From: Nitrosomonadales bacterium
Lineage (GTDB): Bacteria > Pseudomonadota > Gammaproteobacteria > Burkholderiales > SG8-41
NCBI GenBank assembly: GCA_009885185.1
Contig: VFLF01000382.1
Location: 1 to 9,286, forward strand
DNA length: 9,286 nucleotides
Direction of reading: 5' to 3'
Below are positions 1 to 5,857 of this stretch, piece after piece. A program made the translations under genes and the position numbers. How positions within the stretch are numbered: the stretch's first letter is position 1; each line of letters opens with the position of its first letter. Under the pieces are notes generated by a model that did not search any database, was not told the origin of the DNA, and saw nothing but the letters and a program-made list of their open reading frames with translations.

Positions 1-28
1 AATTACTAATTACTAATTACTAATTACC
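1..28. repeat. 7-bp tandem repeat (AATTACT)x4 at window edge
   Basis: Four head-to-tail copies of AATTACT, the last reading AATTACC, open the window and may extend beyond it. Because 7 is not a multiple of 3 and each unit holds one stop per strand (TAA on plus, TAG or TAA on minus), the tract closes all reading frames on both strands. The stop codon of the DUF3943 gene (20-22) lies inside it. Confidence 0.85.
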
Positions 29-820
29 ACCGCCCTCCCCCAATTTGCAACCAGTCGATCGATTCCCGGCCCGATCCGCACTGCCACAGTCGCCCAACCC
101 CAAGCGGCTGTAGTAGGCCGGGTTACGGCTGGCAAAAATGCTATCGAATCGTTTGTCGAAGGCCAGCCGGTTAAACGCCGTCGCCGGAGAAATGATTCCT
201 GCCGTGACCTCGCGCCAGAATCGCGGACCATCACCTTTTTCAAGCACCAGGCTGGCCATCCGGAACAGCGCTTCGCCCAGAAAAGTGCCGCCAATCCCAG
301 TGGTGATCTGATCGTTTCTGGAGGGCGGTGTCGTTTCCCCCGCGACCTCCCACACTGCGCTGCCTACAAAGGTATAGGCGAGAGACTCCCAGTAGTTAAG
401 GCCCGCCGATCGCGCAAATCCGTGGTACATCGATCCCTGATACGGATGTCCAAGCTGGTTGATATTAAAGGGGTCTTTATCGACATTCCAACTGCTGCGC
501 AAGTTACGCTTGATTGAAGAAAAACTGCTGTCGTACTCATTTCTATCGATAAAGCGCCGGTTGAAGCGGTTCAGCAGGAAATCAAAACCAAGGATCTCGA
601 GGGCTGGAATGGCATAGCTTTTTTGCGCCTCGATCTCCAATGACAAATCGGGCTTTGGCGTGTTAACAATGCGTGCGTCCGATGCCTTTTCCTGCGCCAC
701 GATTGACGGTGGCAGTTCTTCGGTGGCAGCCGGTTCTGCGCCATACACAGTACTCGCCGACAGTAATCCCAACGCGAGCGCAGTACTCGCACGCCACAAC
801 CCTGCAAAGTAAGAAACCAT
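20..820 (-). CDS. Exported DUF3943-domain protein, apparently C-terminally short
   Basis: 266 aa from the ATG at 818-820. The first 27 or so residues form a signal peptide (hydrophobic core ALALGLLSAS, likely cleavage near VYG-AEP), so the product is periplasmic or outer-membrane associated. Residues about 115-195 match the DUF3943 pattern: DPFNINQLGHPYQGSMYHG, then NYWESLAYTFVGSAVWEVAGE, PSRNDQ and GGTFLGEALFR. The family's function is unknown. As I recall, many members continue into a long, probably beta-barrel region. This one ends soon after SRLGLG with a composition-poor tail (CGSADRAGNRSTGCKLGEGGGN minus the first residues) and a stop inside the AATTACT repeat, so it may be truncated or frameshifted. 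The gene begins 13 nt after the stop of the upstream gene with no strong ribosome site, which suggests co-transcription and perhaps translational coupling. The frame stays open far upstream of this start, antisense-like and shadowing the next gene; the signal peptide fixes the start. Confidence 0.8.
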   Translation of the reverse strand: MVSYFAGLWRASTALALGLLSASTVYGAEPAATEELPPSIVAQEKASDARIVNTPKPDLSLEIEAQKSYAIPALEILGFDFLLNRFNRRFIDRNEYDSSFSSIKRNLRSSWNVDKDPFNINQLGHPYQGSMYHGFARSAGLNYWESLAYTFVGSAVWEVAGETTPPSRNDQITTGIGGTFLGEALFRMASLVLEKGDGPRFWREVTAGIISPATAFNRLAFDKRFDSIFASRNPAYYSRLGLGDCGSADRAGNRSTGCKLGEGGGN

Positions 821-833
821 GATCAAACCCGCG

Positions 834-1805
834 TTACTTTTTGCGGTCCTGACCGCGCTCCTCGTCTTTATCACGGCCTTTGTCTTGCCCCTGCCCTCGC
901 CGTTCTTCCTGCGCCGCGCCCTTGTCTTGGGGTGTATTGTCCGGACGTGACCTTGGTTCTTGCGGCGCAGGCTGCTGCGCTCGTTGCTGTGGCTGTGGCT
1001 GCTGCTGCCGTTGCTCCTGAACTGCCGGACGTTGCGGTGCGGCTTGCGCAGGCGCTGTCCGCTGCGCGTCCTCGCCTCCTTTTTGCGGCGGCTGCGAACG
1101 CTGGGAACCTGGCCCGCTCTGCTGTTGCGGCACGGGCTGGTTTGTGCGCGAATTGTCCTGCGGTGCTCCCCGCGGTACGGGTTGCGTAGACAAAGGTGCT
1201 TTTTGTGTTGCCTGATCCTGATAGTGCTGCCGCACGGCGGTCTCGCGCGGCTGGTACGTATAATTCTGCGTGCGCAGCGCCGGCTGCTGCTCCGCTCGCG
1301 GATAGCGGTCGCCCGAATACTGCCGCTGGTAGACCGGCAGCGGCGCGAGCGCGGGAACCGCATTGCGATCCCACCGGTCCCATCCACTGCGGCGCTGCTG
1401 CCATGAATTGCCCCAATGGTCGCCCCAGCGCGGCGGTGCATCCGCTTGCCATCCGCGAAAGTATCCGGGAGGCGCACGGTAGTAGCGCACGGGGATACGC
1501 AGGACGAATAGCGGCACGACCTCCGGGCCGACCAGCCCCCAGGGGCCGTTGTACCAGGAACTCGCATACCAGTTGTCGCTTTGGTACACCCAGTACATAC
1601 CATCGTAGAAAAAATAGTTGGAATCCATTCGCGGCGCATAGTAGACCGGGTAGCCCGGCACCTGAACGAGTTCAGGGTACAGCGGGAAGTTAATCCCGAT
1701 GCTCACGCTGGGAAGCCCGATACCGATGCTCACCTGCGCAATAGCCGACGTCGCTGACCATAACAGCGTAAAAATTAGAATAAGTCCGAAGCGTATTTTC
1801 TGCAT
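834..1805 (-). CDS. Exported Trp/Tyr-rich protein with Gln/Pro/Arg-rich tail
   Basis: 323 aa. The start is the ATG at 1803-1805, because GGAGAG (1809-1814) sits just upstream; an in-frame ATG seven codons earlier (1826) has no such site. Residues 1-23 are a signal peptide ending AIA-Q. The globular part follows: a VSIGIGLPSVSIGINFP segment (25-41), a Tyr/Trp-dense stretch (44-120: GYPVYYAPRM, YFFYDGMYWVYQSDNWY, SSWYNGPWG) and a WGDHWGNSW / SGWDRWD segment (127-146). From about 180 to 323 the chain is low-complexity, rich in Q, P, R and finally K/D/E, so probably disordered. I recognise this as a widespread uncharacterised betaproteobacterial envelope protein type; no activity can be assigned. 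It is first gene of a two-gene unit with the DUF3943 gene 13 nt downstream. The high-GC tail creates long empty frames on the other strand. Confidence 0.85.
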   Translation of the reverse strand: MQKIRFGLILIFTLLWSATSAIAQVSIGIGLPSVSIGINFPLYPELVQVPGYPVYYAPRMDSNYFFYDGMYWVYQSDNWYASSWYNGPWGLVGPEVVPLFVLRIPVRYYRAPPGYFRGWQADAPPRWGDHWGNSWQQRRSGWDRWDRNAVPALAPLPVYQRQYSGDRYPRAEQQPALRTQNYTYQPRETAVRQHYQDQATQKAPLSTQPVPRGAPQDNSRTNQPVPQQQSGPGSQRSQPPQKGGEDAQRTAPAQAAPQRPAVQEQRQQQPQPQQRAQQPAPQEPRSRPDNTPQDKGAAQEERRGQGQDKGRDKDEERGQDRKK

Positions 1806-1826
1806 TTTCTCTCCAGCTTGGATCAT

Positions 1827-1846
1827 CAGTGCCAGCTCTGGCAGTG
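1827..1846 (-). promoter_or_regulatory. Inverted repeat in leader of the exported-protein gene
   Basis: TGCCAG-CT-CTGGCA is a perfect 6-bp inverted repeat (1830-1843); allowing one mismatch the arms grow to 9 bp. It lies about 13 bp upstream of the ribosome site of the minus-strand gene. It could be an operator or an mRNA hairpin; the 2-nt loop favours a protein-binding site over a hairpin. Confidence 0.4.
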
Positions 1847-1880
1847 GTAATCAATATGCCCAGTATTGACTTTGAATCAG

Positions 1881-1886
1881 AGTATA
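1881..1886 (-). promoter_or_regulatory. Candidate -10 box for the exported-protein unit
   Basis: On the minus strand this reads TATACT, five of six matches to the sigma-70 -10 consensus, about 75 bp upstream of the start codon. At 17-bp spacing the -35 position reads ACAGAA, a poor match, as expected of an activator-dependent promoter. The start of transcription would fall near 1874. Confidence 0.3.
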
Positions 1887-1906
1887 GGAATGCGCCTTGA
1901 TCATTC

Positions 1907-1922
1907 TGTACGCAATCGTACA
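1907..1922. promoter_or_regulatory. Perfect palindrome, candidate operator
   Basis: TGTACG-CAAT-CGTACA is a perfect inverted repeat with 6-bp arms and a 4-bp centre. The centre (1914.5) lies about 40 bp upstream of the transcription start predicted from the TATACT box, which is where class II activators of the Crp/Fnr family bind. The factor is unknown. Confidence 0.5.
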
Positions 1923-2055
1923 TACGTCAGCCTACTCATACATTACGCTGTCTTTCCTCGCTGCCGAGATGTCATTTATTCCGCGCGCACGATGCGTAAT
2001 CGGCATGCAAGAGCGATCTGCGATACGACTACGGCTCCACCTTGGGCTAACGGCA

Positions 2056-2080
2056 GATTCGCCACGTTTAGCCACGAATC
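2056..2080 (+). promoter_or_regulatory. Inverted repeat upstream of the PLDc_N gene
   Basis: GATTCG (2056-2061) and CGAATC (2075-2080) are exact inverted arms separated by 13 nt, and the loop holds a direct repeat GCCACG-TTTA-GCCACG running into the right arm. It ends about 20 nt before the ribosome site. It could be a leader hairpin or an operator. Confidence 0.3.
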
Positions 2081-2111
2081 GCTATCTTTCACAGGAATCA
2101 AGAGGAAAAAC

Positions 2112-2303
2112 ATGATGAACTTCGGATACCACAGCCTCTGGGGCCTTCTGATACTTGCCGGTGATATTTGGGCGATTATCAATATTCTTCAAAGCGCCGC
2201 CTCCAACGAGAAAAAATTGCTTTGGGTGATTGTTGTGGTATTGCTGCCACTGGTGGGTTTGATCCTGTGGTATTTCCTCGGGCCGCGGGGCGGCAAGGCA
2301 TAG
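2112..2303 (+). CDS. Small PLDc_N-domain inner-membrane protein
   Basis: 63 aa, starting at ATG 2112 (or the adjacent ATG 2115); AGAGGA at 2101-2106 is the ribosome site. The whole protein is one PLDc_N unit, the two-helix N-terminal module of cardiolipin synthases that also occurs alone. Helix 1 spans about residues 9-29 (with the typical acidic GDIW), a short polar loop SNEKK follows, and helix 2 (36-57) carries the family signature K-LLW near its start, LLPLVGLILWY and the ending GPRGGK. No phospholipase D HKD motif is present, so it is not an enzyme. Free-standing forms are uncharacterised; a role at or with membrane phospholipids is inference. It appears to be a single-gene unit. Confidence 0.85.
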   Translation: MMNFGYHSLWGLLILAGDIWAIINILQSAASNEKKLLWVIVVVLLPLVGLILWYFLGPRGGKA

Positions 2304-2423
2304 CATTTGCCACTCGTGCCTGATGGCGCAAGTTCTTAATTTTCACTTTAAAAACAAATAGTTACAGTTACCCCCATGCTATCGAACAAGCTTACACGGC
2401 GACGGACCAACGATTGTTCGTCA

Positions 2424-2439
2424 TGTGCGATCAGTCACC
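2424..2439. promoter_or_regulatory. CRP-like inverted repeat TGTGC-N6-TCACC
   Basis: TGTGC-GATCAG-TCACC matches eight of the ten defined bases of the CRP consensus TGTGA-N6-TCACA, with the right spacing. It lies about 235 bp upstream of the start codon of a Crp/Fnr-family regulator. Binding by that protein, or by another Crp, is inference. Confidence 0.4.
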
Positions 2440-2444
2440 TAATG

Positions 2445-2458
2445 TGTGCCAACGCACA
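2445..2458. promoter_or_regulatory. FNR-geometry inverted repeat TGTGC-N4-GCACA
   Basis: TGTGC-CAAC-GCACA is a perfect inverted repeat with 5-bp arms and a 4-bp centre, the same layout as the FNR box TTGAT-N4-ATCAA but with CRP-like TGTG/CACA arms. Its centre is exactly 20 bp from that of the CRP-like site at 2424-2439, which would put both on about the same helix face. Confidence 0.5.
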
Positions 2459-2505
2459 GACCGTCCGAAATTTTTGCCGTAGCGTACAGCGGGTATCGCA
2501 GCACA

Positions 2506-2525
2506 GTTACAGCTTGATTTGTAAC
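2506..2525. promoter_or_regulatory. Inverted repeat GTTACA-N8-TGTAAC
   Basis: The 6-bp arms match perfectly across an 8-bp centre (GCTTGATT). A further GTTACA copy occurs at 2361-2366 without a partner. It could be an operator; no known family is assigned. Confidence 0.35.
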
Positions 2526-2539
2526 GCGCCGCATCACGT

Positions 2540-2563
2540 GTGTTGACGTGTTGGCGTGTTGGC
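2540..2563 (+). repeat. 8-bp tandem repeat, three copies
   Basis: GTGTTGAC, GTGTTGGC and GTGTTGGC stand head to tail. The third copy begins with a GTG that opens the regulator's frame 39 codons early, so the repeat confuses start prediction. It may also carry the only -35-like hexamer (TTGACG) here. Confidence 0.75.
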
Positions 2564-2672
2564 GCTCTCAAACAAGCAGTCGTCAGATTTCGACATCGGG
2601 TCTGTGTCCGCTGCTCTCCTCGTGCCGCCTGCTGGGCCTCCCAGTAGAACGGGAACTATCCGTGAGACGTCG

Positions 2673-3362
2673 ATGACCCATGCCAATACGCTGCTTGCCG
2701 CCCTGCCCCGTAAGGACTATCAGCGCATGCTGAGCGGCCTTGAGGAATGTACCCTGACTTTCGGAGAGATACTGTATGAGCCGGGAAAACGCATTCGACA
2801 CGTCTACTTTCCCACCAATGCCCTGATCTCGTTGCTGTCGTTGGCGGACGGCCACTTTGCGCTGGAAGTCGGCATGGTCGGTCATGAAGGGATAGTTGGT
2901 GCGCCCGTGGCGCTGGGCATCAGCGTCTCGCCGGTGCGCGCGCTGGTGCAGGGAACCGGCACAGCACTGCGTATGACCGCAGCACGCTTTGGCAAAGAGT
3001 TGGCGCAATGCCCCCTCTTGCAGCAAGTATTGTATCGCTATATTCACGTATTGATGGTTCAGGTCACGCAAACCGCCGCCTGCAATCGCTTTCATCTGGT
3101 GGAAAAACGTCTGGCGCGCTGGCTCCTGATGACGCTCGACCGCGTCAGTGAAAACCCATTTCAACTGACCCAGGACTTTCTCTCGCACATGCTGGGCGTG
3201 CGGCGAGTCGGCGTCACCAAGGCCGCCAACTCGTTACAGCAACGAAAACTGATCAGTTACACCCGTGGCAGCATCACGATTCTTGACCGCGCCGGGCTGG
3301 AAGCCTATTCGTGCGGGTGTTACCGGGCGGTAAAAGATACTTACGAACGCGTCCTTCGATAG
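2673..3362 (+). CDS. Crp/Fnr-family transcriptional regulator
   Basis: 229 aa from ATG 2673, chosen because homologues begin near the L-x-x-LP-x-x-DY segment; the frame is open to a GTG at 2556, but those 39 residues are Pro/Ser-rich and unlike the family. Residues about 15-125 form a cyclic-nucleotide-binding-type beta-roll (FGEILYEPGKRIRHVYFP, then EVGMVGHEGIVGAPVALG). The usual cAMP phosphate-binding cassette is not evident, so cAMP is probably not the ligand. A dimerisation helix (about 108-158) leads to the winged helix-turn-helix (163-204: LTQDFLSHMLGVRRVGVTKA, then LQQRKLISYTRGSITILD). The tail carries CGCYRAV and a YERVL ending, typical of a large uncharacterised proteobacterial subgroup. 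There is no N-terminal cysteine cluster for an FNR iron-sulfur centre. The ribosome site is weak. The operator-like repeats upstream suggest self-regulation. Confidence 0.9.
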   Translation: MTHANTLLAALPRKDYQRMLSGLEECTLTFGEILYEPGKRIRHVYFPTNALISLLSLADGHFALEVGMVGHEGIVGAPVALGISVSPVRALVQGTGTALRMTAARFGKELAQCPLLQQVLYRYIHVLMVQVTQTAACNRFHLVEKRLARWLLMTLDRVSENPFQLTQDFLSHMLGVRRVGVTKAANSLQQRKLISYTRGSITILDRAGLEAYSCGCYRAVKDTYERVLR

Positions 3363-3402
3363 CATTGAAAGATCCACACCTTTAGCCTTCGCACACAGCG
3401 GA

Positions 3403-4602
3403 TTAGCGCCCTAGCAATTCACCAGCCGGTTTGAGCGCCTCGACACGATCACAGACCACTTTGGCAATGGCGACCAGCGGCGCGCCCAGCAGCAATCCCG
3501 AAATGCCCCACAACCAGCCAAAGAACAGCAACGCGATGAACAACACCGCGGCATTCATGCCCGCGAGGCGGCTTTGCAACCAGGTCATGAACAAAAACCC
3601 AACGGCCCCGGCTATCAGTAGTGACACGCCCGCTACGGCGAGCGCGCCCAGCACAGACCCAAATTGTAAATAGCCGGCCATGCCGCTGGCGACCGCGATC
3701 AGCACCGGTCCCAAATAAGGAATGAAGTGCAGCACGCCGGCACCCACACCCCAGACGCCCGCGTTCTGCATTCCAAGCGCCTCGAACGCTAGCCAAGTGC
3801 CCACTGCGATCAAAGAATTCGACAGCACCGTGGCGAACAAGTAGCGCTGGACCTGAGTGTCAATCTCGTCGAGAATCCGAACGGCATCTTTTTTGCGCGA
3901 TAACGACGGTCCGACGAAGCCTACCAGCTTGCGGCGAAAGTGCGCGCCTGATGCCAGCAGGAAATAAGTGAGCAACAATATGATTGGCGTCTGCATCGCT
4001 ACCGAAATCAACAGCCGCGACTGCGCAAGCGCGTAGTCGCGCAACCAGGTGGTCGGCTCGGATGCCCGGACGGCAATGACGCGAGTACCCTGCTTAGCAC
4101 CCGCATCGGACGCCGCGCCCTCGATTTCTTTGGCGGTTTCCTGAATGTTCTGCAGCGCAGTCGGGACGCTGGTACGTTCGGCATTCAGTTGCTTGCGCAC
4201 TTTACGAGCGGCCTCAGGAAGCGTTTCGATTACTGCCGCCGCCTCGTCGCTCAACGAAAATGCGATCCAGGAAAAGCTGGCGGTCAGCACGGCCAGCACC
4301 AATGCCGCCCCGGCGGCGCGCGGCACATGACACGCCCTCAACCAGTCCACCACCGGATGCAGCGCGTAACTTGCCAGGATTCCAATCAACAGCGGAACAA
4401 AAAACGCGCGCCCCAGATACAGTGCGGCGACCAACGCTATAACCGCGATTGCGCCGACCGCCACCCCTACGCCTGCGTAACTCGCTACCGGCGTTGGCTC
4501 TTCTACCGAATCCGCGCCCGCCGCAGACGCGTCAGACACAACTTCAGCGTCGGCATCGCCTTGCGTCACCTCCGCGTCCCTGCCCGTCAGCGCCTCTTTC
4601 AT
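3403..4602 (-). CDS. AI-2E family transporter (PerM/YdiK-like membrane protein)
   Basis: 399 aa integral inner-membrane protein. A charged, acidic N-terminal extension (1-40) precedes helices at about 43-66 and 68-88 (FFVPLLIGILASYALHPVVDWL, the family's first signature), and 96-117. A hydrophilic, partly helical domain lies at about 120-190. C-terminal helices follow at 197-217, 257-278, 283-310 (with the conserved PYLGP at 295-299), 315-340 and 350-381 (GWLWGISGLLLGAPL). The length and layout fit the family well. Named for autoinducer-2 export, members also include Na+/H+ antiporters and proteins of unknown cargo, so the substrate here is open. The start ATG abuts the stop of the upstream gene (TAG-ATG) with no clear ribosome site of its own, implying translational coupling. 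It is last in a three-gene operon and convergent with the regulator gene 40 bp away. Confidence 0.9.
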   Translation of the reverse strand: MKEALTGRDAEVTQGDADAEVVSDASAAGADSVEEPTPVASYAGVGVAVGAIAVIALVAALYLGRAFFVPLLIGILASYALHPVVDWLRACHVPRAAGAALVLAVLTASFSWIAFSLSDEAAAVIETLPEAARKVRKQLNAERTSVPTALQNIQETAKEIEGAASDAGAKQGTRVIAVRASEPTTWLRDYALAQSRLLISVAMQTPIILLLTYFLLASGAHFRRKLVGFVGPSLSRKKDAVRILDEIDTQVQRYLFATVLSNSLIAVGTWLAFEALGMQNAGVWGVGAGVLHFIPYLGPVLIAVASGMAGYLQFGSVLGALAVAGVSLLIAGAVGFLFMTWLQSRLAGMNAAVLFIALLFFGWLWGISGLLLGAPLVAIAKVVCDRVEALKPAGELLGR

Positions 4603-5118
4603 CTATTTTGACAGGTTCGTGCCGGCAATCAGAATCACCTGTTCGCCGACTCTCCAAGTGGCCGGACTCGCTTCGTCAATCGTACGAATTGATCCATCAA
4701 CCATGCGCATAGTGATGGTGAAGCGCGGGATCAAATTCATGGATGTCTCGATCGCATGGCCAGTGGTCACTCGGGCGGTTTCGCTGGTGCTGCGATCTGC
4801 CGCTGTCTTTCCCGTCTCCACCACAGACACGATCACGGCGCAATGAGCGCATCGCACTTTGCCACGTGCCCCGCTCTTGGCACTCTTTGCACTCTTTGCT
4901 ACCTTTTCACCTGCTCGTGGCTGGGGGACGTCCTGCACCGCCCCTTCCATCACCTCGGCGGCGGGAACCCCCGCCAATGCAACCACGTCGCCGGAATCAC
5001 CCGTCGGAACCGAGAACAAGCCCGCGATCCTGGCAATGCCAGCCGTGCTGAACAAAACAACAGCAAAGCCCGCAATTAGCAGCGGCAGATACCGGAACCG
5101 GTCGGCTTGCGTTGTCAT
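4603..5118 (-). CDS. Membrane-anchored CxxC protein with envelope-protein-like C-terminus
   Basis: 171 aa. One N-terminal membrane helix (about 11-34) lacks a clear cleavage site or lipobox, so the protein is probably an inner-membrane protein with a periplasmic body. A linker with an AKSAKSAKSGARGK segment (75-87) leads to CAHC (90-93), a possible metal or redox site. The C-terminus (132-166: FTITMRMVDGSIRT, then WRVGEQVILIAG) resembles the end of glycine-zipper envelope proteins (17-kDa antigen/YcfJ type), in which a C-x-x-C segment precedes the zipper and a V-R-M-x-DGS strand follows. The glycine zipper itself is missing. The function is unknown. The gene starts 6 nt after the DUF883 gene and its stop abuts the AI-2E start, so it very likely works with, or is dosed with, the transporter. 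Confidence 0.75.
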   Translation of the reverse strand: MTTQADRFRYLPLLIAGFAVVLFSTAGIARIAGLFSVPTGDSGDVVALAGVPAAEVMEGAVQDVPQPRAGEKVAKSAKSAKSGARGKVRCAHCAVIVSVVETGKTAADRSTSETARVTTGHAIETSMNLIPRFTITMRMVDGSIRTIDEASPATWRVGEQVILIAGTNLSK

Positions 5119-5124
5119 TCCGGA

Positions 5125-5475
5125 TCAACTGTCGCTCTGACCCAACTTGTCAGACGAGCGCTTCGCGGCCACAAATGCCACTAACGCGCTGGCGGCAATG
5201 GCAACGCCAATGAATGCCCACGGATTATCATGCACGTATCCGTTCGCCGCCGCGGCAGTTCTCCTAGCCTTGTCAACCGCCGGTTTTGACGCATCCATCA
5301 GGCTCGCTTGGGCACTGCATAATTTCTCGCCAAACTTCTCGCGCGCGACAGCTAAACGCGCACTCGATACGCTCGCCGCCGCCTTGAGCAAATCCTGACC
5401 ATCGGCCATCACGGTTTTGATATCGCCGGTAATCTTGCCTTTAGCCTGATTGAACTTTTCTGTACTTTGATCCAT
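5125..5475 (-). CDS. DUF883 (ElaB/YqjD/YgaM-type) membrane-anchored protein
   Basis: 116 aa from the ATG at 5473-5475. That start is chosen because AAGGAG (5485-5490, minus strand) lies 9 nt upstream, whereas the ATG three codons earlier would overlap the ribosome site's edge. Residues 1-75 are Ala/Lys-rich and probably helical or coiled-coil (a conserved-looking DGQDLLKAAA segment at 25-34). The DNPWAFIGVAIAASALVAFV segment (83-102) is the family's C-terminal membrane anchor, ending in AAKR. E. coli relatives are stationary-phase inner-membrane proteins, and YqjD also associates with ribosomes. A lone Cys lies at 53. It is first gene of an operon with the CxxC protein and the AI-2E transporter. 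I see no clear promoter in the bases just upstream. Confidence 0.9.
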   Translation of the reverse strand: MDQSTEKFNQAKGKITGDIKTVMADGQDLLKAAASVSSARLAVAREKFGEKLCSAQASLMDASKPAVDKARRTAAAANGYVHDNPWAFIGVAIAASALVAFVAAKRSSDKLGQSDS

Positions 5476-5484
5476 TGTCGCCAT

Positions 5485-5490
5485 CTCCTT
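5485..5490 (-). promoter_or_regulatory. Ribosome-binding site AAGGAG deciding the DUF883 start
   Basis: AAGGAG on the minus strand is 9 nt from the ATG at 5475 and 0 nt from the ATG at 5484, so the shorter product (MDQSTEKF...) is favoured. Confidence 0.75.
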
Positions 5491-5684
5491 GGTTGAATAA
5501 CGCTAGACATATTCGAGGATGGCTGAGCCAACACATCGAATCCACACTTGAACCGACTACGAAAACCATCACTCTGAGCGCCAACTATCTATCGTTACAG
5601 CATGACGGTCTGTGCGACGACACACATAAGCTGCTCCTTTCGAACACGCTGGGTGCCGGGACCACGTTACGTATCGCGTAGGGA

Positions 5685-5857
5685 CTAGCGTATCGAACGT
5701 GGCCGTTGCGCTTGCAGGATATGCAGCTCTGCTTCGAGTGCGCGGATACGTTTGCGCAGCTGCGAGGCGGTGCGCGCCAGCGCGAGGCATGCTGCGCTAA
5801 AGCGCATTTCCTGCGCATGGATATCCGCAGCCGGTTCCACGGCAGATACCGGTAACA
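5685..5857 (-). pseudogene. cbpM: Remnant of chaperone modulator gene cbpM
   Basis: The minus-strand frame ending at TAG 5685-5687 encodes LLPVS..., then MRFSAACLALARTASQLRKR (about 5805-5748) and RIRALEAELHILQAQ. This fits the C-terminal half of Burkholderiales-type CbpM, which reads roughly W-x-F-S-x-x-C-x-x-x-ARTA-x-x-LR, a DFELD/ALAL-TLL segment, then RIR-LEAEL-x-LRAQ. The middle DFELD...TLL segment (some 17-20 residues) is missing, and so is the whole N-terminal MerR-like half. CbpM inhibits the DnaJ-like CbpA in E. coli. No start codon with a ribosome site exists for this frame; its left edge runs straight into the cbpA fragment in another frame. The homology call is from recall of the family, not an alignment. 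Confidence 0.65.

Larger units (their letters stand above)
1806..2111. promoter_or_regulatory. Divergent intergenic control region
   Basis: This 306-bp stretch separates the minus-strand exported-protein unit from the plus-strand PLDc_N gene and must carry promoters for both. It holds an inverted repeat in the minus-strand leader (1827-1846), a -10-like TATACT on the minus strand (1881-1886), a perfect 16-bp palindrome (1907-1922) and an inverted repeat before the PLDc_N gene (2056-2080). No convincing gene is present. Confidence 0.6.
2304..2672 (+). promoter_or_regulatory. Long leader/control region of the Crp/Fnr-type gene
   Basis: This 369-bp stretch holds no convincing gene. It contains two operator-like inverted repeats with centres 20 bp apart (2424-2439 and 2445-2458), a GTTACA/TGTAAC inverted repeat (2506-2525) and three 8-bp tandem copies (2540-2563). 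A TTGACG at 2543-2548 resembles a -35 box, but the matching -10 (TCTCAA, 2566-2571) is weak. The left part (2332-2370) is AT-rich. Confidence 0.6.

Noticed and set aside
821..1639. Upstream extension of the DUF3943 frame, making a 539-aa protein
   Set aside because: It overlaps the well-supported exported-protein gene in another frame, its residues are Arg/Ser-rich shadow sequence, and a signal peptide begins at 820.
960..1693. Long plus-strand frames opposite the Gln/Pro-rich tail
   Set aside because: They are Ala/Arg/Leu-rich complements of a high-GC low-complexity coding region, with no ribosome sites or recognisable motifs.
2307..2343. Possible terminator after the PLDc_N gene
   Set aside because: TTGCCA pairs with TGGCGCAA only with a 2-nt bulge, and the following tract is a broken T run; too weak to call.
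2556..2672. GTG start giving the regulator 39 extra residues
   Set aside because: The extension lies in repeat and leader sequence, is Pro/Ser-rich and does not fit the family's N-terminus.
2673..3362. True FNR or cAMP-binding CRP
   Set aside because: No N-terminal cysteine cluster for an iron-sulfur centre, and no typical cAMP phosphate-binding cassette is visible; only the superfamily is supported.
3363..3402. Bidirectional terminator between the convergent regulator and AI-2E genes
   Set aside because: No stem-loop with a T tract can be found in these 40 bases.
5475..5681. 68-codon plus-strand frame upstream of the DUF883 gene
   Set aside because: TTG start, no ribosome site, no recognisable motif; more likely the leader region of the minus-strand operon.
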